Positions 17,541 to 26,448 of a stretch of DNA of 64,000 nucleotides are shown in pieces (within the stretch, counting starts at the first letter, position 1; each line of letters opens with the position of its first letter). A model generated the notes under the pieces. The model worked only from the letters and a program-made list of their open reading frames with translations. It did not search any database and was not told the DNA's origin. Source of the DNA: an uncultured delta proteobacterium. Its GTDB lineage: Bacteria; Myxococcota_A; UBA9160; JAFDET01. The stretch covers positions 26,461 to 90,460 of the forward strand of contig CAMYLJ010000029.1 of NCBI GenBank assembly GCA_947259215.1, written 5' to 3'. The translations under genes and the position numbers were made by a program.

Positions 17541-18359
17541 ATGTCCCACGTGATGTCGATCGATCCCAGCCCGGATGCGACCCGCCTGCGCCGGCAGCGC
17601 GCGGCCCTGGGCGGCCCCCGGCGCGACCTCTCCCTGCTGGACGCCGACTGGCTGAACCGCGAGCTGGCCGACGCCAGCCCCGAAGCGCTCGTCGCCTGGG
17701 CGGCGGACAGGTTCGGCGACGGTCTGGTGGTGAGCACCAGCTTCGGGATCCAGTCCGCCGCCACGCTGCACCTGGTGACCCGGGCCCGGCCCGACGTCCC
17801 GGTGGTGTGGGTGGACACGGGCTACCTGCCGGCGGAGACGTATCGCTTCGCCGAGGAGCTCACGCGGCGCCTCGACTTGAACCTGCACGTCGCCCAGGCG
17901 GAGCTCTCGCCGGCGCGCATGGAGGCGCTGCACGGCCGCCTGTGGGAGAGCGACGACGTGGCGGATCTCGACCGCTACGACCGCCTGCGGAAAGTGGAGC
18001 CCATGCAGCGAGCGCTGCGCGAGCTGGGTGCCAGCGCCTGGATCTCGGGCATCCGCGCGGAGCAGACCGCGCAGCGCGAGAAGCTGCCGCGCATCGACCG
18101 CCAGCGCGAGCGCTGGAAGATCTCGCCGATCCTGCACTGGACCACCAGGCAGGTGCACGAGTACCTGAAGGCCCACGGCCTGCCGCTCCACCCGCTCTTC
18201 GAGCAGGGCTACGCCACCGTGGGCGACGCGCATTCGAGCCGCGCCATGAGCGCGGACGACAGCCACGAGCGCGACACCCGCTTCGGCGGCCGCAAGCAGG
18301 AGTGCGGCCTCCACCTGAACGACGCCGAGGCCACGAGCCTGGAGTCGAGCGGCCTCTAG
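17541..18359 (+). CDS. cysH: Phosphoadenylyl-sulfate reductase
   Basis: CysH, 272 aa: reduces PAPS to sulfite with thioredoxin in assimilatory sulfate reduction. Seen: P-loop-like [32 protein letters not shown] and the catalytic C-terminal motif GRKQECGLH. The Cys-Cys pair and the CxxC that ligate a [4Fe-4S] cluster in APS reductases are absent, so this is the PAPS type. The start has GGAGAAG upstream. It stands alone: no cysD/N/C/I genes nearby. Its stop and the stop of the convergent crotonase gene are only 3 nt apart. Confidence 0.95.
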   Translation: MSHVMSIDPSPDATRLRRQRAALGGPRRDLSLLDADWLNRELADASPEALVAWAADRFGDGLVVSTSFGIQSAATLHLVTRARPDVPVVWVDTGYLPAETYRFAEELTRRLDLNLHVAQAELSPARMEALHGRLWESDDVADLDRYDRLRKVEPMQRALRELGASAWISGIRAEQTAQREKLPRIDRQRERWKISPILHWTTRQVHEYLKAHGLPLHPLFEQGYATVGDAHSSRAMSADDSHERDTRFGGRKQECGLHLNDAEATSLESSGL

Positions 18360-18362
18360 CCG

Positions 18363-19163
18363 CTAGCGAAACCGCGGCGGGCGCTTCTCGATGAAGGCCT
18401 GCACCGCCTCCTTGTGCTCGGGCGTGCGCCAGCACTCGCGCAGCAGCTCGGTCTCGCGCTGCTGGACGGCGGTCAGGTCCGCGTCCGCGCCGTTGCGCGT
18501 GAGCAGGTCCTTCGTCATTCGCAGCATCGGATCGGGGTTGGCCGCGATCTCGCCGGCCAGCTCCAGTGCGGATTCGACCAGCCTGTCGTGGGGCACCAGC
18601 CGGTCGACGAGCCCCGCATCGAGCGATTCCTCCGCCGCGTAGAGCCGGCCCGACAGGCACATCTCGCTGGCGCGCCCGAAGCCCATGCGCTGCACCAGGA
18701 AGTGGGTGCTGGCCAGCTCGGGCACCAGCCCCACCTTGATGAAGAGCATCCCGAAGCGCGCGCGCTCGGACGCGAGAATCACGTCGAACGGCAACACCAT
18801 GGTCATGCCGATCCCCACCGCGGCGCCGTTCACCGCGGCCACCAGCGGCTTCGAGCGGCGGCAGAGCGCGACCCAGTCGAGCCCGGCCGGCATGCCGCCC
18901 TCCCCTTCCGCGGTGTTGGCACCCGGGTCGCCGCCGTCGATCCGGGTCTGGAAGGTGTCCTCCATGTCGGCTCCGGCGCAGAATCCGCGCCCCGCGCCCG
19001 TCAGCACGATGGCGCCCACCTCGCGCGCGGCGTTGGCCGCCTCGATGGCATGGGCCAGCTCCTCCGCCATGCGGGGCGTCCAGGCATTCAGGCGGTCCGG
19101 GCGCTCGAGGGTCAGGAGCACCACCTCCCCCTGGCGTTCGGCGCGGATCTGCTGGTAGTCCAT
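18363..19163 (-). CDS. Enoyl-CoA hydratase/isomerase (crotonase)
   Basis: Crotonase-fold protein, 266 aa. Oxyanion-hole segments: GFCAGADME and GAAVGIGMTMVLPFD. The two catalytic Glu positions of classical hydratase look replaced (TMVL and FIKVGLVPEL instead of CEL and PEVxLG), so it may be an isomerase, hydrolase or lyase of the superfamily. The start is ATG 19163, with GGAGG 6 nt upstream; an in-frame ATG at 19229 would overlap the divergent acyl-CoA dehydrogenase gene. The 64-bp divergent region contains two small hairpins with GAA and CGA loops (19176-19190 and 19206-19220). Confidence 0.91.
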   Translation of the reverse strand: MDYQQIRAERQGEVVLLTLERPDRLNAWTPRMAEELAHAIEAANAAREVGAIVLTGAGRGFCAGADMEDTFQTRIDGGDPGANTAEGEGGMPAGLDWVALCRRSKPLVAAVNGAAVGIGMTMVLPFDVILASERARFGMLFIKVGLVPELASTHFLVQRMGFGRASEMCLSGRLYAAEESLDAGLVDRLVPHDRLVESALELAGEIAANPDPMLRMTKDLLTRNGADADLTAVQQRETELLRECWRTPEHKEAVQAFIEKRPPRFR

Positions 19164-19227
19164 GGCGGTCCTCCGGCGGGCGAAGCCCGCTGGATCCATA
19201 CTACCCTCCCGCGACGGGAGACGAGCC

Positions 19228-20403
19228 ATGGACCTCCGCTACGACGAGAGCCAGCAGGCCTTCCGCGCGGAGCTGCGCGCCTGGCTGGCCGACCACGTGA
19301 CGCGCCCCTGGACCCAGGAGCTGCGCGACCCGGCCAACGACGCCGACGCCCTGGTCGAGCTGCGGCGCGACTTCCAGCGGGAGCTGAACGACGCCGGCTT
19401 CCTGGGCCTCGACTGGCCGGTCGAGTGGGGCGGGCGCGGGCTCGGCCCCGTCGAGAAGAACATCTTCCAGGAGGAGACGGCCTGGGCGGATGCACCGCCC
19501 GTCCCGAACTTCCTCGGGATCGGCCTGCTCGGTCCCGCCCTGATCCACCACGGGAGCGAGGAGCAGCGCCGGCGCTTCATCCCCAAGATGCTCTCGGCGG
19601 AAGAGATCTGGTGCCAGGGCTTCAGCGAGCCCGGGGCAGGCAGCGACCTGGCCGGCATCCGCTGTCGCGCCGAGCCCGACGGCGACGACTTCCGCATCCA
19701 CGGCCAGAAGGTCTGGACCACCTTCGGACCGTGGGCGGACTGGATCTTCGTGCTGGCCCGGACCGATCCCGAGGACCGCTACGGCGGGATCACGTTCTTC
19801 CTGGTGCCGCTCCACCAGGACGGCGTCGACATGCGGCCCCTGCGCCAGATCACGGGGGAAGCCGAGTTCGGCGAGGTCTTCTTCGACGGCGCCCTCGCCC
19901 GGCGCGCGCACGTGGTGGGGAAGCTCGGCGAGGGCTGGCAGATCGCCATGACGGTGCTGGCCTACGAGCGCGGCGCCACTGCGCTGCTCGAGCCCGCCAA
20001 GAACGACCGCTACCTGAAGGACCTGGTGACGGGCTGCCGCGAGAACGGGACGCTCGGGCGCCCCGACGTGCGCGAGCGCATCGCACGGCTCCTCGCTGAC
20101 AACGAGGTCATCCGCGCCAACGCGTACCGCACGCTGGCCACACTGGCGGCGGGTCGCGCGCCGGGACCCGAAGCCTCGCTCGAGAAGCTCTTGTGGACCG
20201 AGCACGCCCGACGCCAGTCCGAGGCCGCCTTCGACCTGCTGGGGCCCCAGGCCCAGCTCGCGACCCGCGCGCACCACGCGCGGCCCGAGATGGACTGGGC
20301 CTACGAGCACCTGTGGTCACGCGCGGGGACCATCTACTCGGGCTCGTCGGAGATCCAGCGCAACATCATCGCCAAGCGCGTGCTCGCGCTGCCGACCCGC
20401 TAG
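19228..20403 (+). CDS. Acyl-CoA dehydrogenase, full-length subunit
   Basis: FAD-dependent acyl-CoA dehydrogenase, 391 aa. Seen: the middle-domain motif GFSEPGAGSDLAGIR, IHGQKVWTTFGPWADW, and the C-terminal IYSGSSEIQRNIIAKRVLALP. The last is the classic ACAD end. The ATG at 19228 has GGGAG 8 nt before it. The next gene, a 360-aa acyl-CoA dehydrogenase lacking the GSSEIQ-type ending, starts 10 nt downstream. Adjacent unequal pairs of this kind form alpha2beta2 dehydrogenases on bulky substrates such as cholesterol side chains in actinobacteria; here that is inference from size and pairing. Confidence 0.94.
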   Translation: MDLRYDESQQAFRAELRAWLADHVTRPWTQELRDPANDADALVELRRDFQRELNDAGFLGLDWPVEWGGRGLGPVEKNIFQEETAWADAPPVPNFLGIGLLGPALIHHGSEEQRRRFIPKMLSAEEIWCQGFSEPGAGSDLAGIRCRAEPDGDDFRIHGQKVWTTFGPWADWIFVLARTDPEDRYGGITFFLVPLHQDGVDMRPLRQITGEAEFGEVFFDGALARRAHVVGKLGEGWQIAMTVLAYERGATALLEPAKNDRYLKDLVTGCRENGTLGRPDVRERIARLLADNEVIRANAYRTLATLAAGRAPGPEASLEKLLWTEHARRQSEAAFDLLGPQAQLATRAHHARPEMDWAYEHLWSRAGTIYSGSSEIQRNIIAKRVLALPTR

Positions 20404-20413
20404 GGAGCCTCGC

Positions 20414-21496
20414 ATGCAGTTCGACCTGGACGACGAGCGCGCACAGCTGAAGCAGGCGACGCGCGAGCTCTTGGAGGGCGAGTCACCCCTGGCCGAGTCC
20501 CGGGCGCTGATGGAGCAGAGCGCCGAGGGCTTCTCCAAGGCACTCTACGCGCAGCTGGCGGAGCTCGGCTACCTGGGATTGCTGCTGCCCGAAGACGCGG
20601 GCGGCGCCGGTGTGGGCCACGTCGGGCTCGCGGCAGTGCTGGAGGAGATGGGCCGCGTGGCGTTTCCCGGTCCGTTCCTCGACCAGATCCTGGCCATCGA
20701 GACCCTGCGCCGCTGTCCCGGCGACGAGGCGCGGCGCTGGCTCGAGCGCGCGCTGGGCGGCGACGTACTCGTCGTCCTGGCCCGGGCGGAGACCCTGTCG
20801 CTCGACGAGCCCGCGCAGCCCGAGACGCGGCTCGCGGACGCGCGGATCGTCGGACGCAAGCGTTGGGTACCCTTCGGCGCCCAGGCGGACGCGCTGCTCG
20901 TGACCACCGACCAGGGCCTCGCGCTCGTGCCGCGCCCCGACAGTGGCTGGAATGCGACGCCGCTGGAGACCATCGACCTGGCCCAGCGCTTCGCCGAGAT
21001 CCCGCTCGCTGCACCCGGGAGCGCGCTGCTCGGCCCGGCGGCGACCGACGCGGCGCTCGCCGAGGTGGACCGCACCGGCGCGCTCGCCGCGGCGGCGCTC
21101 CTGCTGGGCGTGATGGAGCGCTCCCTCGAGCTGACCCGCGACTACACCGTCGAGCGCCAGGCCTTCGGCGCACCCATCGCGAGCTTCCAGGCCCTGCAGC
21201 ACCGCATGGCCGACATGCTGATCCAGACCGAGGGAACCCGCGCCGCGGTCTACCGCGCGGCCTGGGCGACGGATGCGGAGGACGCCGACGCGGCACGGCT
21301 GGTGGCGGTCGCCAAAGCGCAGGCGGGCGACGCATCGCGCTTCGTCTGCGGCGAGACGATCCAGCTCCACGGGGGGGTCGGCTACACCTGGGAGTACGAC
21401 CCCCACATCTACTACAAGCGCGCCAAGACCCTGGAGCAGTTCTACGGCTCGACCCGCGACGCGCTCGAGCAGCTGCTCGAAGCCTCGGGGATCTGA
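20414..21496 (+). CDS. Acyl-CoA dehydrogenase, probable partner subunit
   Basis: Acyl-CoA dehydrogenase-like protein, 360 aa. N-terminal helical domain with LGYLGLLLPEDAGGAGVG; the middle domain is divergent and lacks the SEPxAGSD-type flavin loop; the C-terminal domain has RQAFGAPIASFQALQHRMAD and IQLHGGVGYTWEYDPHIYYK. The end (FYGSTRDALEQLLEASG) differs from the GSSEIQ ending of catalytic subunits. It is therefore probably the second subunit of a heteromeric enzyme with the gene 10 nt upstream. It converges with a minus-strand dehydrogenase whose stop is 16 nt away. Confidence 0.93.
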   Translation: MQFDLDDERAQLKQATRELLEGESPLAESRALMEQSAEGFSKALYAQLAELGYLGLLLPEDAGGAGVGHVGLAAVLEEMGRVAFPGPFLDQILAIETLRRCPGDEARRWLERALGGDVLVVLARAETLSLDEPAQPETRLADARIVGRKRWVPFGAQADALLVTTDQGLALVPRPDSGWNATPLETIDLAQRFAEIPLAAPGSALLGPAATDAALAEVDRTGALAAAALLLGVMERSLELTRDYTVERQAFGAPIASFQALQHRMADMLIQTEGTRAAVYRAAWATDAEDADAARLVAVAKAQAGDASRFVCGETIQLHGGVGYTWEYDPHIYYKRAKTLEQFYGSTRDALEQLLEASGI

Positions 21497-21511
21497 CGCG
21501 CGCCGACGCGT

Positions 21512-22633
21512 TCAGCGGCGTCCGCCGAGGCCGAGCCCCTGGCGGGCCACGATGCTGCGCATGATCTCGGTGGTGCCGCCGCCGATGGTCTCCCACAGGC
21601 TCTGCCGCCAGAGCGTGTTCATGCGATTGCCGTCAACCAGGGTCTCCGGGCCGCCAAACGCCATGGCGGCGCGCGCGATCTCCTGACACGCCAGGGTGTG
21701 CACGACCTTGTTGGCGGCCGCCTCCACCGCGGCGTCGCGGCCCTTCTGCATGGCGTCGAGGACCCGCAGGCCCCAGATCTCCGCCTCCTCCACCCGCACC
21801 GCCAGGTCCGCCAGGCTGCGACGCACGTGGGGGTGCCCGACGAGCTGGTGCTCCCGCGCGAACGCCACCACTTCCTCCAGGTCGCGGCGCACGCGCTTGG
21901 GCGCGAACTGGATGTGTCGCTCGTCGGCCAGCGCCTCGCCCACGATCTTCCAGGCGCCGTTCTCCGGTCCCACCCGGCTCGCGACGGGCACCTCGACGGC
22001 GTCCAGGTGGATCTCGTTCAGCTGGTCGCCGTCGAGGGTCGGAAGCGGCCCCACCCGCACGCCCGGCGCGTCGCGCGGCACGACGAAGAGCGAGAGTCCC
22101 GCCCCGCGGCTCTCCTGGGAGCCCGTGCGCGCCAGGAGCCACAAGCAGTCCATGTCCTGGGCGTAGGACTGCCAGCATTTCTGGCCCGTCACGACGTAGG
22201 TGTCGCCGCGCCGCTCTGCGCGGCAGCGCACGGCGGCCAGGTCCGAGCCGGCTTCGGGCTCGGAGTAGCCGAGGGAGAAGTGGAGCTCGCCGGCCCGGAT
22301 GGGCGGCAGCCACTCGCGCTTCTGCGCCTCGCTGCCGTGGCGGATGATCGTCTTCGCGACGATGCCGGAGGCCAGCGGGTTTCGCGCCGCGCGCGCGTAC
22401 GCCACCTCGTCCCACAGCAGGTACTCCCAGGAGAGCGGCATCGCGAGGCCACCCGCCTCCTCGGGCCAGACGAGCGCCAGCCAGCCGCGCTCGCCCATGG
22501 CCCGGAAGAGCGCGCGCACGCGCTCCCAGTGGTGGCCCTGGCAGTAGAAGGCGTCGAGATCGCGCCAGTCGTCCAGGAACGCGACGACCTCGGCGCGGAA
22601 CGCCTCCTCCTCCCGAGAGAAGCCGAGGTTCAC
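21512..22633 (-). CDS. Acyl-CoA dehydrogenase
   Basis: Acyl-CoA dehydrogenase, 373 aa, last gene of a five-gene coupled minus-strand run. Seen: SLGYSEPEAGSDLAAVRCRA, VVTGQKCWQSYAQDMD, and the C-terminal ETIGGGTTEIMRSIVARQGL. The GTG at 22633 overlaps the stop of the upstream crotonase (GTGA), which fixes the start. The protein keeps the full flavin-binding loop and a complete C-terminal domain, so it should be catalytically competent. Likely substrate: a medium, branched or cyclic acyl-CoA, judged only from neighbours. Confidence 0.93.
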   Translation of the reverse strand: MNLGFSREEEAFRAEVVAFLDDWRDLDAFYCQGHHWERVRALFRAMGERGWLALVWPEEAGGLAMPLSWEYLLWDEVAYARAARNPLASGIVAKTIIRHGSEAQKREWLPPIRAGELHFSLGYSEPEAGSDLAAVRCRAERRGDTYVVTGQKCWQSYAQDMDCLWLLARTGSQESRGAGLSLFVVPRDAPGVRVGPLPTLDGDQLNEIHLDAVEVPVASRVGPENGAWKIVGEALADERHIQFAPKRVRRDLEEVVAFAREHQLVGHPHVRRSLADLAVRVEEAEIWGLRVLDAMQKGRDAAVEAAANKVVHTLACQEIARAAMAFGGPETLVDGNRMNTLWRQSLWETIGGGTTEIMRSIVARQGLGLGGRR

Positions 22634-23454
22634 GACTCCTCGTCCTCGACCCGCGCGTTCGGGTCCGGGTTCCAGCGCGGCTCGCGCTTCTCGGCGAAGG
22701 CGCGCGGGCCCTCGCGGAAGTCCGGGTGGCCCCAGTGCAGGCGCAGCAGGCCCCAGGCGTGCTCGAGCGCCTCGCCGTAGCCGCGTTCGAGCGCGCCCCA
22801 CACCGCCTGCTTGGAGAGCGCCATGGCCTGGGGCGAGTTGCGCTTCATGACGTCGGCCATCTCGCGGGCCAGGGGCAGCAGGTCCGCCGGCGCGGCCACC
22901 AGCTCCTCCACCAGCCCCAGCTCGTACGCGCGGCGTGCAGGCATCCGGTAGTGGCGACCCATCAAGGTCATGCGCAGGGCCGAGCCCAGGGGCAGCCGCC
23001 GCGCCAGCCCGACGTTCTCCAGCGCGCCCACCATCCCCACGTTCACGTGGGCATCCATGAAGGCCGCGTTCTCGGAGGCCAGCACGATGTCCGAGTCCAC
23101 CACGAAGTGCAGCCCGCCCCCGACGCAGAGACCGTTCACCGCGCAGATCACCGGCTTCCAGACCCGGTTCTGGCGCGGCGACCAGTGCACGGCGTCAGCC
23201 AGCGGGCGGTTGTTGAAGACGGACTCCGCCTCGCCGCCCTCGGCCTCGGCGACGTCGAAGCCGGTGCAGAAGTGGCGCTCGCCCGCCGCGCTGACGATCG
23301 CCACGCGGATCTCCGGATCTTCGCGCACCTCGCCCCAGATCTCCCGCATGCGTCCCTGCATGGACGGCGTCAGCGCGTTGCCGCGCTCCGGCCGATCGAG
23401 AGTGATGGTGGCGACCCCGCCCTGCGTCTCGTAGCGGATGTCGGTCTGCGTCAT
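22630..23454 (-). CDS. Enoyl-CoA hydratase/isomerase (crotonase)
   Basis: Crotonase-family protein, 274 aa. Oxyanion-hole segments: HFCTGFDVAEA and GLCVGGGLHFVVDSD. The first catalytic Glu position is His-like (GGGLHF) and the second region reads DAHVNVGMVGALE, so hydratase activity is not assured. Start ATG 23454 overlaps the upstream stop by ATGA, and its own stop overlaps the next start. The protein ends with an acidic tail (ARVEDEES). Placed between acyl-CoA dehydrogenases, it most likely processes the enoyl-CoA they produce. Confidence 0.92.
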   Translation of the reverse strand: MTQTDIRYETQGGVATITLDRPERGNALTPSMQGRMREIWGEVREDPEIRVAIVSAAGERHFCTGFDVAEAEGGEAESVFNNRPLADAVHWSPRQNRVWKPVICAVNGLCVGGGLHFVVDSDIVLASENAAFMDAHVNVGMVGALENVGLARRLPLGSALRMTLMGRHYRMPARRAYELGLVEELVAAPADLLPLAREMADVMKRNSPQAMALSKQAVWGALERGYGEALEHAWGLLRLHWGHPDFREGPRAFAEKREPRWNPDPNARVEDEES

Positions 23455-24269
23455 CGCGCCTCCTCCCCCAGATTCCAGTCCAACAGCACGCGCTCCCGCG
23501 CCTCGCTCAGCGTGGGAGGTTGGCTCGCCAGCTGGAGGATGCGGCGGGACACGTGGAAGACCGGCCCCTCCAGGGTGATCCCCACGGCCCCGAAGAGCTG
23601 GTGGCAGGCGTGCGCCGCGTCGACGGCGGCCCGCGTCGCCGCGAACTCGCCGATCGCCCGGCCGAACTGCTTCCGGGACCGCACGTGCTCGGCGGTTGCG
23701 TCCACCAGCTTCCGCGCTGCCGCCGCCAGGTAGCACGCCGACGCCAGGTCGTGGAGCGCCAGGGCACGCGACGCGTCTCCCAGGTCTTCCGTCACGTCGC
23801 AGTCGGCGCGACCCCAGGGCTCGCCGCCCAGGGTTCCCACGGGCTCGGGCGTTCCGCGCGGAGCGAGCCGCACGGCCCGGCCCTCGCGCACCGCAAGGAT
23901 CACGTCCGCCTCGCAGCCGAAGGGCAGCAGCGGCGGCTCCGCCAGTGACACCAGCGCCTCGCCGCGCGCCACGGCGGCGCGCTCCTCGTCGGGGAGCACC
24001 TGGGTCGCGAAGAAGCTCGCCGCCAGCGGTCCCGGAAAGAGCGCCGCCCCGAGCGACTCCATGGCCGCTGCGAGCTCGAGCGCCCCGCCGTCTCCTTCCG
24101 GTGTCGCCAGCGCCAGGATCCCGAGCTCCGCCAGCGCCTGCCACGGCTCGCGCGCGAAGCTTCCCGCTCCGGCGCGAATCGCCTGCTCGGGACAGCGATC
24201 CCGCGCAAAGGCCGCGACCGCGTCGGCGATGGCGCGCCCAGCGTCGTCGAGCTCGAGGTCGAGGCTCAT
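23451..24269 (-). CDS. Short acyl-CoA dehydrogenase-like protein
   Basis: Acyl-CoA dehydrogenase-like protein of only 272 aa, against about 380 for the family. N-terminal helices are present (MSLDLELDDAGRAIADAVAAF) with LGILALATPEGDGGALELA. The middle beta domain is reduced and lacks the SEPxAGSD loop. The C-terminal part retains RSRKQFGRAIGEFAATRAAVD and a shortened end. It is coupled by ATGA overlaps on both sides. Probably a non-catalytic partner in a heteromeric dehydrogenase with one of the adjacent full-length subunits, as in alpha2beta2 FadE pairs. Composition matches its neighbours, so truncation by decay is unlikely. Confidence 0.88.
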   Translation of the reverse strand: MSLDLELDDAGRAIADAVAAFARDRCPEQAIRAGAGSFAREPWQALAELGILALATPEGDGGALELAAAMESLGAALFPGPLAASFFATQVLPDEERAAVARGEALVSLAEPPLLPFGCEADVILAVREGRAVRLAPRGTPEPVGTLGGEPWGRADCDVTEDLGDASRALALHDLASACYLAAAARKLVDATAEHVRSRKQFGRAIGEFAATRAAVDAAHACHQLFGAVGITLEGPVFHVSRRILQLASQPPTLSEARERVLLDWNLGEEAR

Positions 24270-25195
24270 GCGTCCCCCGCCCAGCGCGCCGACGCCACCG
24301 CGCGGCCGTGCGCCGGCGCTCCGCCCAGCTCGAGACGCAGCGCCTGGAGGCGCATGCTCCACACGTGCAGATCGTGCTCGCGCGTGAAGCCCATGGCGCC
24401 GCTGAACTGGTGCGTCTCGTCGAAGACCCGCCGCGCCGCCTGGGCGGCGTGGGCCGCGGCGACCGCCGCGCCCTCGACGGGCGCGCCGGCATGGGCCGCC
24501 TCCAGGGCCAGCCAGCGGCTGCCCTCCACCGCCACGTGCAGCTGGGCCAGGCGATGCTGCACGCCCTGGAAGGAGCCGATGGCGCGCCCGAACTGGCGAC
24601 GCTTCTTCACGTAGTCGAGGGTCGTGTCCAGGGCGGCGCGCATGCAGCCCGCGAGTTCCGCCGCCAGCGCGACCTGCCACCACGCCCGGAGTCGCTCCGC
24701 CGCTTCCGGTCCCAGACGGGTTCGCTCGCGACCGCCCTGCACCCGGCCCATGGGAAAGCCGAAGTTCGAGGCCACCGCCTCCGTGTCTCCTGGCTCGAGG
24801 GAGAGCACCGCGACGCCGTCGGCTTCGAGGCGCAGCGCGCTCCGGGCATGGGCGGCGTAGCGCACCGGGAGCTCGCGCTGCGTGGGAAGCAACGCGACCG
24901 GTCGCGGCAGCTCCTCGTCGACGAGCAGCGGCGCCACCAGCGCCGCGGCCCCGACGCCGATCACGCCCCCGGCACGCGCCACCGCCTCCACCAGCAGCGC
25001 CGCCTCGAGGGGACCCGTCTCGTCGCCCCGCGCCAGGTCCAGGAATCCGGCCTCGGCCAGGGCGTCCTCCAGCGGCGAGTCGTACTCCGCCTTGGCGGAC
25101 AGCGCGATCGCCCGCTCGGGACCGGCGTGACGCGTGAGCAGCTGCTCGACGGCCTCGAGGATGGCCTGCTGGTCGGCGGCGAGCTCGAAATCCAC
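24266..25195 (-). CDS. Acyl-CoA dehydrogenase-like protein, reduced middle domain
   Basis: Acyl-CoA dehydrogenase-like protein, 309 aa. It begins MDFELAADQQAILEAVEQLL, a usual ACAD N-terminus. The middle domain is short and lacks the flavin-loop motif. The C-terminal domain keeps KKRRQFGRAIGSFQGVQHRLAQ and QFSGAMGFTREHDLHVW. Length and shape match the smaller subunit of heteromeric dehydrogenases. It starts 6 nt after the stop of the 381-aa dehydrogenase and its stop overlaps the next start. Likely pairing with that 381-aa protein is inference from gene order. Confidence 0.9.
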   Translation of the reverse strand: MDFELAADQQAILEAVEQLLTRHAGPERAIALSAKAEYDSPLEDALAEAGFLDLARGDETGPLEAALLVEAVARAGGVIGVGAAALVAPLLVDEELPRPVALLPTQRELPVRYAAHARSALRLEADGVAVLSLEPGDTEAVASNFGFPMGRVQGGRERTRLGPEAAERLRAWWQVALAAELAGCMRAALDTTLDYVKKRRQFGRAIGSFQGVQHRLAQLHVAVEGSRWLALEAAHAGAPVEGAAVAAAHAAQAARRVFDETHQFSGAMGFTREHDLHVWSMRLQALRLELGGAPAHGRAVASARWAGDA

Positions 25196-25201
25196 CTCGC
25201 G

Positions 25202-26347
25202 CTACTCCCGCGGCAGGCCGAGCACGCGGCTCGCGACGAGGTTCAGCTGCACCTCGGTAGCGCCCACCGCCACGCCCGCCGTCATGGCCCAACGGAAGCG
25301 CGTGTCTGCGTAGCTCCCGTAGACCAGCGCCTCGCTGCCGAAGAGCTCGACGGCCAGGTCCGCCACCGCCTGCTCGGCGGTCGTCGCCGCCACCCGCGCC
25401 ACGTTGGCGTCGGCGCTGGGCGGAAGGCCGTGAGCGCGCTGGTCGATCACGCGGTAGCTGAGCAGTCGCGCCGCCTCGCAGAGTGCACGGGCCTCGCCCA
25501 GCTGCTCGCGCACCCGCGGCTCGCCCAGCTGGCCGCGCGCGCGCGCCTGCTCCGCCAGGTCGTCCAGGATCCGCGCGGCGCGGTGATAGCGCGCCGCGCC
25601 CACGCGCTCGTGCTGGAGCGCGTAGGTGACGACGGACCAGCCTTCGTTCTCCGGGCCGAGCCGACAGGAGACGGGGACCCGCACATCGCTGAAGAAGACC
25701 TCGTGGAAGTAGCGATCGCCCACCACCGACGGGATCTCGCGCACGTCGATCCCGGGCAGATCCATCGGCACGAGCAGCACCGAGATGCCCCGGTGCCGCT
25801 TCGACTCGGGATCGCTGCGCACCAGCAGGAAGCAGTAGTCCGCGTGGTTGGCGTAGGAGGTCCAGATCTTGGAGCCGTTCACGGTGTAGTCGTCGCCGTC
25901 GCGCGCCGCGGCGGTGCGCAGGGCCACCAGGTCGGAGCCCGCCTCGGGCTCGGAGAAGCCCTGGCACCAGAGCACCTGGCCGGCGGAGATCTTCGGCAGG
26001 TGGAGCGCCTTCTGCTCCTCGCTGCCGTGCTGCATGATCGCCGGGCCGATCCAGTTGACGTTCATGTACTGCGGGCCGCGGGGCTCGCCGATGCCCCACA
26101 TCTCCTCGCCGAAGATCGCGTGGCGCCAGGGCGAGGCGTCCGCGCCCCCGTGCGCGCGAGGCCAGCTCTGGGTGAGCCAGCCGCGCTCGGCCAGCCGGGC
26201 GCAGAACGCCCGCGAGAAGGACGCCTGGGCATCGCTGCCGGGCCCGCCGCGGGAGAGCTCCTCCCAGTCGTCCGGCAGTGCCTCCGCCAGGAACTCCTGG
26301 ACCTCGCGGCGGTAGGCGACCTCTTCGGGCGACCAGTCGAACTCCAC
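25202..26347 (-). CDS. Acyl-CoA dehydrogenase, first gene of the coupled run
   Basis: Full-length acyl-CoA dehydrogenase, 381 aa. Seen: MEFDWSPEEVAYRREVQEFL, WCQGFSEPEAGSDLVALRTA, NGSKIWTSYANHADYCFLL and an ending with GVAVGATEVQLNLVASRVLG. The ATG at 26347 is the leading start of the run ending at 21512. The 101-bp region to the divergent CoA ligase contains an AT-rich TCAGAT repeat array, a likely operator (26363-26390). The protein should be the catalytic member of the first pair. Confidence 0.94.
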   Translation of the reverse strand: MEFDWSPEEVAYRREVQEFLAEALPDDWEELSRGGPGSDAQASFSRAFCARLAERGWLTQSWPRAHGGADASPWRHAIFGEEMWGIGEPRGPQYMNVNWIGPAIMQHGSEEQKALHLPKISAGQVLWCQGFSEPEAGSDLVALRTAAARDGDDYTVNGSKIWTSYANHADYCFLLVRSDPESKRHRGISVLLVPMDLPGIDVREIPSVVGDRYFHEVFFSDVRVPVSCRLGPENEGWSVVTYALQHERVGAARYHRAARILDDLAEQARARGQLGEPRVREQLGEARALCEAARLLSYRVIDQRAHGLPPSADANVARVAATTAEQAVADLAVELFGSEALVYGSYADTRFRWAMTAGVAVGATEVQLNLVASRVLGLPRE

Positions 26348-26362
26348 GGGGCCTCCCGGAAA

Positions 26363-26390
26363 ATCTGACGGGATATCAGATAGATCAGAT
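26363..26390. promoter_or_regulatory. Candidate operator between divergent dehydrogenase and CoA-ligase genes
   Basis: In the divergent spacer, ATCTGA (26363-26368) faces TCAGAT (26376-26381) across 7 bp, and a further TCAGAT lies at 26385-26390. This is an AT-rich island in a GC-rich region, centred between two catabolic start codons. The 19-bp inverted repeat has the size of a TetR-family operator, as found for acyl-CoA-responsive regulators. No regulator gene is adjacent except the tetR at 28450, whose own palindrome is different. The binding protein is unknown. Confidence 0.42.
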
Positions 26391-26448
26391 GCCCGGGCCG
26401 GGCAAGCGCGGACGCCGGCGCCGCGCGCGTGTCGAGTAGAATCGCGGC

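Noticed and set aside
19176..19220. Two hairpins in the divergent spacer as a riboswitch
   Set aside because: Short stems with GAA and CGA loops in GC-rich DNA; no conserved riboswitch core.
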